Below are positions 26,394-32,230 of a DNA stretch of 64,000 nucleotides, piece by piece (positions within the stretch are counted from its first letter, which is position 1; each line of letters opens with the position of its first letter). Source of the DNA: SIG452 sp045638525. GTDB taxonomy: Bacteria; Bacillota; Clostridia; UMGS1840. The position numbers were made by a program, and so were the translations under genes. The stretch spans positions 58,296 through 122,295 of the forward strand of contig JAZUBQ010000008.1 of assembly GCA_045638525.1 (NCBI GenBank), in the 5' to 3' direction. The notes below the pieces were generated by a model, which was given only the letters and a program-made list of their open reading frames with translations, was not told where the DNA came from and made no database searches.

Positions 26394-27449
26394 TTAGATT
26401 CTGACAACCGGTTTTATCAGGTCAGCAGGTTTGTTTTTCATAAGCAACAGTGCTTCTTCAATTTTATCAAATCCGTCAAAAACGTGAGTAACCAAACGGG
26501 TGGTGTCCAGTTTTCCGGTAGCAAGTAAAGAAGCCATTTTTTCCATTTTGAGACGACCACCGGGGGTTAAGCCGCCGCTTATGGTTTTGTGACCCATCCC
26601 TACACCCCATTCCACGCGGGGAATGCTGATGGTATCACCTTCACCCAGATAATTTACATTTCCGATTGTACCGCCCGGACGCAGAATACGAATAGCCTGG
26701 TCGAAGGTGTTGTTGTCTCCGCCGGCTATGATGACACGGTCTACGCCTTTTCCGTTGGTTTTATCAAGAATTTGCTGTACAATATCGCCTTCCCGATAAT
26801 TGATGATATCGGTTGCTCCGTAATATTTTGCAGCTTCCACACAGTTGGGACGTGAGCCAACTGCAAACAGTCGGGATGCGCCCCGTTTGTTGGCACCGGC
26901 AACACTCATAAGTCCTACAGGACCAATTCCGATAACACAAACCGTGTCGCCAAATTCAATGTTGCAAAGTTCTGCTCCATGAAATCCAGTGACAACCATA
27001 TCGGGCAACATACAGGCAGCTACCGGATCCACGTTTTCAGGCAAAAGTGCCAAATTGGCATCTGCTTCGTTTACGTGGAAAAACTCTGCAAATACACCAT
27101 CTTTAAAGTTGGAAAATTTCCATCCGGAGAGCATACCGTCGGAGTGCATAGGATAACCGGCTTGTGAATACAAAGTTCCCCAGTCGGGAGTAATTGCAGG
27201 AACGATAACCTTGTCCCCGGGTTTGAAATCTTTCACCAGTTCTCCAACCGTATCAACAATTCCCACTGCTTCGTGTCCCAAAATCATATTATGACGTTCT
27301 CCGATAGCACCGGACCAGACTGTGTGGATGTCTGAGGTGCAAGGAGCAATACATAAGGGCTTTACAATGGCGTCCAATGGTCCACACACAGGTTTTTCTT
27401 TTTCAATCCAACCGGTTTCTCCGATTTTTAACATAGCATAACCTTTCAT
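26394..27449 (-). CDS. adh: NADP-type zinc-dependent secondary alcohol dehydrogenase
   Basis: A medium-chain dehydrogenase of 351 residues, closely like the isopropanol dehydrogenases of Clostridium beijerinckii and Thermoanaerobacter. MKGYAMLKIGETGWIEKEKP opens the protein. The catalytic zinc ligands are Cys in APCTSDIH (near 37), GHE (near 59) and Asp in MLPDMVVTG (near 150). The Rossmann motif is GIGPVGLMSVAGA. As in those enzymes, GSRP follows strand beta-2, which is known to favour NADP(H). It reduces ketones or aldehydes to alcohols. The ATG was chosen over a TTG eight codons upstream. AGGAGG lies 11 bases before it. Confidence 0.93.
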   Translation of the reverse strand: MKGYAMLKIGETGWIEKEKPVCGPLDAIVKPLCIAPCTSDIHTVWSGAIGERHNMILGHEAVGIVDTVGELVKDFKPGDKVIVPAITPDWGTLYSQAGYPMHSDGMLSGWKFSNFKDGVFAEFFHVNEADANLALLPENVDPVAACMLPDMVVTGFHGAELCNIEFGDTVCVIGIGPVGLMSVAGANKRGASRLFAVGSRPNCVEAAKYYGATDIINYREGDIVQQILDKTNGKGVDRVIIAGGDNNTFDQAIRILRPGGTIGNVNYLGEGDTISIPRVEWGVGMGHKTISGGLTPGGRLKMEKMASLLATGKLDTTRLVTHVFDGFDKIEEALLLMKNKPADLIKPVVRI

Positions 27450-27556
27450 AACGGAAAGTTCCTCCTGTAACAAATTTTTGTTTGTTTTTTAGTATTTGAA
27501 AAAATATTGAAATTATACGGATGGAACTTCTTTTCTTCTAAAATTTTGAAAAACTA

Positions 27557-27585
27557 TTGACAAAAAAACGAATATTTGATATAAT
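27557..27585 (+). promoter_or_regulatory. Sigma-A promoter for tRNA-Ile2
   Basis: Consensus TTGACA, 17 bases, TATAAT. It is divergent from the alcohol dehydrogenase operon. Confidence 0.85.
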
Positions 27586-27615
27586 TTTTAAGGTTTATCC
27601 GAACTGTTATTGTTC

Positions 27616-27692
27616 GGGCCTTTAGCTCAGCTGGTTAGAGCAACCGGCTCATAACCGGTCGGTCCGGGGTTCGAGTCCCTGAAGGCCCACCA
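27616..27692 (+). tRNA. tRNA with CAT anticodon, probably tRNA-Ile2 (lysidine)
   Basis: A complete 77-base cloverleaf with acceptor GGGCCTT/GAAGGCCC, anticodon loop CTCATAA and encoded CCA. The C4-G69 and C5-G68 pairs are known TilS identity elements, and the sequence is close to Bacillus tRNA-Ile (CAU). Ile2 is therefore preferred, but elongator tRNA-Met cannot be excluded by reading alone. Confidence 0.85.
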
Positions 27693-27694
27693 AC

Positions 27695-27737
27695 AAAAAA
27701 GTCACTTTTGTCTACCAAGACAAAGGTGACTTTTTTG
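27695..27737 (+). terminator. Intrinsic terminator after the CAT tRNA
   Basis: AAGTCACTTTTGTC pairs with GACAAAGGTGACTT (one wobble), followed by T6. Confidence 0.88.
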
Positions 27738-27910
27738 AATGATGTTTGCCTAACGGCAAATGATGACGCTTACGCTAATGATGTTTCCTTCGGAAATGAT
27801 GTCGGCTTTGCCTAATGTTATTTGCAAACATCGCATCATTGCGAGTAAAACGAGCAACATCATTTTGCGCAAAGCGAAAAACATCATATCGCTACAGGCG
27901 ATGCTTCATT
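27738..27910 (+). repeat. Hairpin array B (ATGATG-spaced mini-palindromes)
   Basis: A second type of array after a tRNA. Short stem-loops (TTTGCCTAACGGCAAA, ACGCTTACGC, TTTCCTTCGGAAA, TCGGCTTTGCC) are separated by TGATG/ATGATG in the first half. In the second half, hairpins (TTTTGCGCAAAGCGAAAA, ATCGCTACAGGCGAT) are separated by the complement CATCAT. The architecture is that of arrays A and C but the spacer word differs. No gene follows within it. Confidence 0.8.
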
Positions 27911-27989
27911 GAAAATATAGAATTTTATGGTATAATTAGTTTGACAAATGAGAATTTATCGAATATCAGTCGAAATTTTTAAAAAGGTA

Positions 27990-28020
27990 TTGACTCTCAC
28001 GCTCCGTCATAGTATATACT
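27990..28020 (+). promoter_or_regulatory. MerR-type promoter/operator with 19-bp spacer
   Basis: TTGACT and TATACT are separated by 19 bases containing the imperfect dyad ACTCTCACG.CTCCGTCATAGT. An over-long spacer of this kind is the hallmark of promoters that MerR-family activators untwist, so the gene downstream is probably autoregulated. Confidence 0.75.
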
Positions 28021-28041
28021 CTGTTTTGAGAGGTGATAAAA

Positions 28042-28770
28042 TTGAAAATGCAGATTAAAGAATTTGCCGAGCTTACAGGTGTAAGTGTGCGCACGCTTCA
28101 TTATTACGATGAAATAGGATTGTTGGTGCCTGCCTATGTGGATGGGTTTACAGGCTATCGTTATTACGACGAAAACTCCCTTCTTCGTATGCAAGAGATT
28201 CTCTTTTACCGTGAACTTGACTTTTCATTAAAGAGCATTGGAGAGATTTTGTCATCCCCGAATTATGACAAAAACAAAGCACTGAAAGAGCAAAAACACC
28301 TGCTTATGCTCAAAAAAGAAAGGTTGGAAAGATTGATTTCCGCCATTGACGGTGCCGTGAAAGGAGAAAATATTATGAGAGCATTTGATAACAGTGAATT
28401 TGAAAAACATAAGGCAGAAGCAAAAGAAAAATGGGGACAAACTCCTGCATATAAGGAACACGCAAAAAAAACAAAGCATTATTCAAAAGAAAAGTGGAAT
28501 AATCTTGCTGAGCAAATGAATGATATTCTTGCAGAGTTTGCCTCTTGCATGAAGAGCGGCGATGAGCCTGAATCCACCAAAACACAAAACCTTGTTAAAA
28601 TGCTACAAAACCATATCACCCAAAATTACTATCTCTGTACAAACCAGATTTTGGCAGGTCTCGGTCAAATGTATGTTGCAGATGAACGTTTCAGAAATAA
28701 CATTGATAAGAATGCCGACGGTACAGCGACGTTTATCTGTGAAGCAATTAAAGTCTATTGCCACAAGTAG
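28042..28770 (+). CDS. MerR-family regulator with TipAS effector domain
   Basis: A 242-residue transcription activator. The winged-helix DNA-binding domain is MKMQIKEFAELTGVSVRTLHYYDEIGLL (about residues 1-75), then a coiled-coil dimerisation helix (80-110). A C-terminal TipAS-like helical domain (about 120-240; EKWGQTPAYKEHAKKTKHYS) binds thiopeptides or other drugs in TipA and Mta. The TTG start places the GAGGTG site at optimal spacing; an ATG two codons later is the alternative. No efflux pump or other target lies next to it. Confidence 0.9.
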   Translation: MKMQIKEFAELTGVSVRTLHYYDEIGLLVPAYVDGFTGYRYYDENSLLRMQEILFYRELDFSLKSIGEILSSPNYDKNKALKEQKHLLMLKKERLERLISAIDGAVKGENIMRAFDNSEFEKHKAEAKEKWGQTPAYKEHAKKTKHYSKEKWNNLAEQMNDILAEFASCMKSGDEPESTKTQNLVKMLQNHITQNYYLCTNQILAGLGQMYVADERFRNNIDKNADGTATFICEAIKVYCHK

Positions 28771-28878
28771 ATTTCAGTTTGTCAGTTCGCCAAATTCCAA
28801 TTTGTCGATCAAGCAGAAAAGGTATACATTTTTACTTTTTTACCTCAATTCTGCTCCGTTTTGTCGTTCTTTCGCAAG

Positions 28879-28908
28879 AAAAAAGACACCTTGTCGGTGT
28901 CTTTTTTT
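28879..28908. terminator. Intrinsic terminator after the MerR gene
   Basis: AAAAGACACC pairs with GGTGTCTTTT around a 5-base loop, with A and T runs on both sides. The 108 bases between the gene and this hairpin show no feature. Confidence 0.85.
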
Positions 28909-28916
28909 ATTAATAA

Positions 28917-28936
28917 GGGCCAATGGGACTCGAACC
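28917..28936 (-). other. tRNA 3'-half fragment (T arm and acceptor)
   Basis: Read on the minus strand, GGTTCGAGTCCC followed by ATTGGCCC has the form of a tRNA T-arm loop and 3' acceptor strand. There is no 5' half or CCA. It looks like debris of a tRNA gene, similar to the tRNA-Leu fragments near 30.7-30.8 kb. The rest of the gap to the next promoter is featureless. Confidence 0.4.
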
Positions 28937-29006
28937 ATGAAAGACAAGCGTATTACAAAAATACAATCTATCTTTCTGAATTTATGATTGATTGGCAATT
29001 TTTTCT

Positions 29007-29035
29007 TTGACTTTTCAGATTATTTGTGCTACAAT
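29007..29035 (+). promoter_or_regulatory. Sigma-A promoter for the VanY-like gene
   Basis: TTGACT, 17 bases, TACAAT; the leader to the start codon is about 115 bases. Confidence 0.7.
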
Positions 29036-29153
29036 GTAAACATACGGAGAAAAAAGAAAAATTTCATTTCTTTTTGTATTCGACGTTCCTTTACGGCGAA
29101 TCAGAAGTTGCTTGCGACGTTTTAACGAAATCAGAAACTGAGGGGTGTGTTTT

Positions 29154-30350
29154 ATGAAAAAATGGTTAGCGTTTATTATCGCATGTGTGGTTGGTATGGT
29201 ATCGTTTGCCGGTGTCGGTGCGGCATATCAGAACTTGCGTGCACAATCGGGCTTTGCCATTACGTTTAACGGAACACCAACCAATGCTAATTCTATTATT
29301 TATAACAATACACATTATGTTCCGTTACGAAAAGTTTTTGAGGCGATGGGGGCAGCGGTATTTTACCGGGGACGTGACCGTCAGATTTTGGCTTTATCGC
29401 GGGATGGGGATACATTTCGTCACATTGTAGGAAGTAATGTTATTACGGTCGGGGAAACAAAAAAAGTGTTTACCAATTCGTCTGTGATGGAAAATAGCGA
29501 AACTTACATACCGGTTGAAATGCTTTCTATCTTTTATCTTGATAAAATTTCCTATGAAAACAGACAGGTAAACATCAAAAAACAACTGGGGCAAAATGCA
29601 TACCACAAAGTAGTTCAGGATGTTTTAAACGTAAGTAAGAACAATAATTTTAATCCGGAAAATTTTTCAAGATATGCCAAATTTCATTCGAAATCACCGA
29701 GTTATACCATGGAGGAAGTTTTGTTCCGGGTAAATCTGGGGTTGGATTATCCTTTTTATGAAAATGTAACCACCATCGAACATCCTTACGAATTGAGAAT
29801 TTTGGTGAATAAATACAATCGGCTTCCGACTGGATTCAATCAGTATAATCTTGTAAGTATGAGCCGTGAATATGCGGCTAATGATGGCAGAGAGTATTTG
29901 ATGGCAGGCGTAGCTTATGAAGCATATAAGCAAATGGCAAATGCTGCGAAAAAAGACGGTCTTTCTCTGAAGGTTGTTTCGGCATACAGAACCGAGGAAT
30001 ACCAGAAAAATCTGTATAACAATAAGGTGAAAGCGACAGGGAAGACGAATGCTGATAACTATTCAGCAAGACCAGGACATTCGGAGCATCAGACCGGACT
30101 GGCTGTGGATATTAACTCCACAAATAACAATTTTGATGCGACTGCAGAATTTCGTTGGTTGCAAAAAAATGCTTATAAATACGGCTTTATTTTAAGATAT
30201 CCGAAAGGCAAAACATGGATTACCGGATATGCCTATGAGCCGTGGCATTATCGTTATGTCGGTGTGGACGCCGCAAAGATTATTCAAACGGAAGGTATCA
30301 CCTTTGAGGAATATCACGCAAAATATGTTGTAGTCAATGAATTTAAATAA
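29154..30350 (+). CDS. Exported D-Ala-D-Ala carboxypeptidase, VanY family, with copper-amine-oxidase-like N domain
   Basis: A 398-residue exported protein. A signal peptide or anchor (residues 1-25) precedes a copper-amine-oxidase N-terminal-like beta domain (about 33-150; ITFNGTPTNANSIIYNNTHY, VPLRKVFEAMGA), a non-catalytic module common on clostridial surface proteins. The C-terminal VanY peptidase domain (about 235-385) has the zinc site in SARPGHSEHQTGLAVDI and EPWHYRYVG. It trims the terminal D-Ala of the peptidoglycan stem outside the cell. The ATG has an AGGGG site. There are no vanHAX-type resistance genes nearby, so a housekeeping wall role is likely. Confidence 0.92.
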   Translation: MKKWLAFIIACVVGMVSFAGVGAAYQNLRAQSGFAITFNGTPTNANSIIYNNTHYVPLRKVFEAMGAAVFYRGRDRQILALSRDGDTFRHIVGSNVITVGETKKVFTNSSVMENSETYIPVEMLSIFYLDKISYENRQVNIKKQLGQNAYHKVVQDVLNVSKNNNFNPENFSRYAKFHSKSPSYTMEEVLFRVNLGLDYPFYENVTTIEHPYELRILVNKYNRLPTGFNQYNLVSMSREYAANDGREYLMAGVAYEAYKQMANAAKKDGLSLKVVSAYRTEEYQKNLYNNKVKATGKTNADNYSARPGHSEHQTGLAVDINSTNNNFDATAEFRWLQKNAYKYGFILRYPKGKTWITGYAYEPWHYRYVGVDAAKIIQTEGITFEEYHAKYVVVNEFK

Positions 30351-30355
30351 TATTG

Positions 30356-30387
30356 AAAAAGGACATCGCGATGATGTCCTTTTTTTG
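30356..30387 (+). terminator. Intrinsic terminator after the VanY-like gene
   Basis: AAAAAGGACATC pairs with GATGTCCTTTTT, 5-base loop, then more T. Confidence 0.9.
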
Positions 30388-30464
30388 TGGTGCTGACGTT
30401 CAATTTTAAAATGACCGAAAAAACGGTGCCGTTTTCAAAGGATTAGTTCATAGTGGATCACGAG

Positions 30465-30637
30465 TGAAATATCAACGACGTTGATGTGAAATAATTTCTT
30501 GCAGAAATTTTGAAATAGAAAACTATCGTTTACTGTGAAATGAAATACGCCCTTAACATTTGCGAAGCAAATATTTCACAGCGAAGCTATTTCACAATGC
30601 GATAGCATTATTTCACACGCAGAAAGCGTATTTCGTT
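30465..30637 (-). repeat. Hairpin array C, inverted relative of array A
   Basis: On the minus strand this repeats array A almost unit for unit: GTGTGAAATAATGCTATCGC, then AGCTTCGCT, then ATTTGCTTCGCAAAT, then GGGCGTATTTCATTTCAC. It continues with extra hairpins (ATTTCTGCAAGAAAT, ATCAACGTCGTTGAT), each followed by ATTTCAC. As with array A, the preceding terminator and the tRNA 3' end are part of the similarity. There is no four-helix-bundle gene here; the VanY-like gene converges on it. Confidence 0.85.
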
Positions 30638-30675
30638 AAAAAAGCATCAATCTTAAACAAGATTGATGCTTTTTT
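30638..30675. terminator. Terminator-like hairpin between the tRNA-Leu fragment and array C
   Basis: AAAAAAGCATCAATCTT pairs with AAGATTGATGCTTTTTT around a 4-base loop. It is the counterpart of the tRNA-Val terminator at 17433, differing by a few compensated bases. Confidence 0.85.
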
Positions 30676-30694
30676 CTGGTGCAGCTGATGGGAC
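30676..30694 (-). repeat. Duplicate of the tRNA-Leu(GAG) 3' end (19-bp direct repeat)
   Basis: CTGGTGCAGCTGATGGGAC on the plus strand equals the last bases of the tRNA-Leu gene (30874-30892), 198 bases away in the same orientation. The segment between also holds a reversed copy of the T-arm end (TTCAAGTCCCATCAG near 30820) and a small hairpin. The pattern resembles an att-like duplication or a scar of repeated insertion at the tRNA end. Confidence 0.75.
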
Positions 30695-30839
30695 ACGGTC
30701 GCATTCTGTGCCCTGACTGCTCGACGACCCAAGCCTTGCGGCTTCGGTACCCGTCATCGTACCACTCGCCTAAAAACAGTCTGCCAGACTGTTTTCTTTA
30801 CGGCTCCTGCCCTCTTAGGCTTCAAGTCCCATCAGAAAA

Positions 30840-30870
30840 CAAAAGAGCCATCCTAATGGATAGCTCTTTC
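30840..30870 (-). terminator. Intrinsic terminator after tRNA-Leu(GAG)
   Basis: AAAGAGC.ATCC stem with a 4-base loop and one mismatch; on the minus strand it is followed by TTTTGTTTT. Confidence 0.75.
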
Positions 30871-30874
30871 ACTC

Positions 30875-30961
30875 TGGTGCAGCTGATGGGACTTGAACCC
30901 ATACGAGAGTGTTCTCACTACCCCCTCAAAGTAGCGCGTCTGCCGATTCCGCCACAGCTGC
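30875..30961 (-). tRNA. tRNA-Leu (anticodon GAG)
   Basis: An 87-base class II tRNA with acceptor GCAGCTG/CAGCTGC. The anticodon stem CTACT/GGTAG has loop TTGAGGG, the variable arm is long and can pair, the T arm is GGGTTCAAGTCCC, and CCA is encoded. Confidence 0.96.
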
Positions 30962-31011
30962 ATATTTTTTTTTGCTTGTTTTTGATGCCCTCTTGCAAGG
31001 CAACAATAGAG

Positions 31012-31040
31012 ATTATAACAAAAAAAGTGGTATCTGTCAA
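31012..31040 (-). promoter_or_regulatory. Sigma-A promoter for tRNA-Leu(GAG)
   Basis: Minus-strand TTGACA, 17 bases, TATAAT, about 50 bases before the tRNA. Confidence 0.85.
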
Positions 31041-31078
31041 GTTTTTTTAAAAAAAATTAAAAAAATTTCGGAATTTAC

Positions 31079-31107
31079 TTGATTTTTTGAAAAATGTGTG
31101 GTATTAT
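31079..31107 (+). promoter_or_regulatory. Sigma-A promoter for secG
   Basis: TTGATT, 17 bases, TATTAT, about 100 bases before the start codon; divergent from the tRNA-Leu promoter. Confidence 0.65.
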
Positions 31108-31208
31108 TTCTTAGTGATAGAAAAACTAAGGGTAGAATTCTGCCCATTTGCAACGGAAAAATCCGGGGCAGAAGTAAAATATTAAATGAAACAAGGGAGT
31201 TTTAAAAC

Positions 31209-31622
31209 ATGAACGGATTAATTATCGCAACTTTAGTTGTACAGATTATTTTATCTTTAATTTTGGTGATTGTTGTTTTATTCCAGAGCGGAAATCAGCA
31301 GGGTCTGTCCGGAAGTATTGCCGGCGGTGCTGAAACCTTCTTTGGTAAAAACAAAGGCAGAACCATTGATGCACAGTTGAAAAAATGGACTTCCATCGTG
31401 GCAATTTTGTTCTTAATCACTTCCATCGCACTGAGCTTTATGGTATCTCAGGAACAGGCAAAAACCGCAGCGGATGCTGTTTCTGCTATTCCGGCTGATA
31501 TGAATGTTGTAACTGATGAACAGGCTCCTGTAGATGTGGTTCCTGTTGAAGGTGAAGTTGCACCTGAAGATGTTGCTCCGGTTGAAGGCGAAGTTGCACC
31601 CGAAGCAGTTACTGCTGAGTAA
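31209..31622 (+). CDS. secG: Preprotein translocase subunit SecG with an acidic C-terminal extension
   Basis: SecG assists the SecYEG channel. Two membrane segments (about residues 4-24 and 61-80) flank the conserved loop with QSGNQQGLSGSIAGGAETFF. Normal SecG ends near residue 75-80, but this one continues for about 55 residues. The extension is acidic and proline-rich, with PVEGEVAPEDVAPVEGEVAP, two copies of a PVEGEVAPE unit. The extension follows the second membrane segment directly and is unusual for the family. The gene is monocistronic with a normal ribosome site. The rnr and smpB that often follow secG are absent. Confidence 0.92.
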   Translation: MNGLIIATLVVQIILSLILVIVVLFQSGNQQGLSGSIAGGAETFFGKNKGRTIDAQLKKWTSIVAILFLITSIALSFMVSQEQAKTAADAVSAIPADMNVVTDEQAPVDVVPVEGEVAPEDVAPVEGEVAPEAVTAE

Positions 31623-31642
31623 TTACATAACGAAGAAGAATC

Positions 31643-31672
31643 AACCCGGCTTTTCTAAAAAGAGAAGTCGGG
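31643..31672 (+). terminator. Intrinsic terminator after secG
   Basis: AACCCGGCTT pairs with AAGTCGGGTT (one wobble), followed by ATTTTTT. Confidence 0.85.
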
Positions 31673-31705
31673 TTATTTTTTATCTGCAGATAATTGTTGT
31701 GCTGT

Positions 31706-31842
31706 GAAAAAGCCTTCCCTTTAGGGGGAAGGTCAGCGTGTCGATAAACCTATCGACACGCTGGGAGACTTTGAAAAGGGAAGTTATATTTTGTCAATTT
31801 GAATTCGTCGGCGTACGATGGTACGTTAGAGTTCAAATTGGC
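31706..31842. repeat. Palindromic repeat fragment, MITE-like
   Basis: Contains GCCTTCCCTTTAGGGGGAAGG, a perfect hairpin AGCGTGTCGATA/TATCGACACGCT and a second inverted repeat (CAATTTGAATTC with GAGTTCAAATTG). It shares its outer stem with the repeat at 31977-32130. No coding potential is seen. Confidence 0.6.
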
Positions 31843-31976
31843 AAAAAGCAAGTAACCGCAAGGAAAATTCGATGTTTTCCTTGTGGTTGTATTTATTATA
31901 ATATCTGCCGAAATATTACGATTGTCTGAATATAAAAAAATATTACTTGCGATAGAACGACCTTTTCGACAGTCTG

Positions 31977-32130
31977 GCCCTTCCCTTGAGGGGAAGGTGG
32001 GTTTTGCAAAGCAAAACTCGGATGAGGTGGAAAGATAGAACGTTCGACGCTTGCAGTTGCAAGCTACACCTCATCAGTCACTTGTGATCAATCACTTCGT
32101 GACAGCTTCTCCTCCAAGGAGAAGCCTTTT
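31977..32130. repeat. Clostridial palindromic repeat (MITE-like, about 150 bp)
   Basis: Outer arms GGCCCTTCCCTTGAGGGGAAGG and CTTCTCCTCCAAGGAGAAGCC enclose inner arms GGATGAGGTG and CACCTCATCAG, with further small hairpins (TTTTGCAAAGCAAAA, GTCACTTGTGAT, ATCACTTCGTGAC). The CTTCCCCTC-AGGGGAAG plus CTCATCAG combination is a common dispersed repeat of gut Clostridia. The 31843-31976 stretch between the two repeats is A/T-rich without features. The whole 600-base gap has no gene. Confidence 0.7.
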
Positions 32131-32163
32131 TTTCATTACTTCAAATTTTTTTTGGAAAAAAGA

Positions 32164-32192
32164 TTGAAAAATTTCCATATTTATGCTATACT
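32164..32192 (+). promoter_or_regulatory. Sigma-A promoter for the second BspA-type gene
   Basis: TTGAAA, 17 bases, TATACT, about 38 bases before the start codon. Confidence 0.7.
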
Positions 32193-32230
32193 AATGCCAA
32201 ATTAACAGACAAAATCCGGGAGGTATCTAT

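Noticed and set aside
29154..30350. Vancomycin-resistance locus
   Set aside because: A single VanY-like gene without vanH, vanA/B, vanX or a VanRS pair does not make one.
30679..31050. Plus-strand open frame of 123 codons
   Set aside because: It runs through the tRNA-Leu gene, its terminator and promoter on the other strand, so it cannot be a protein gene.
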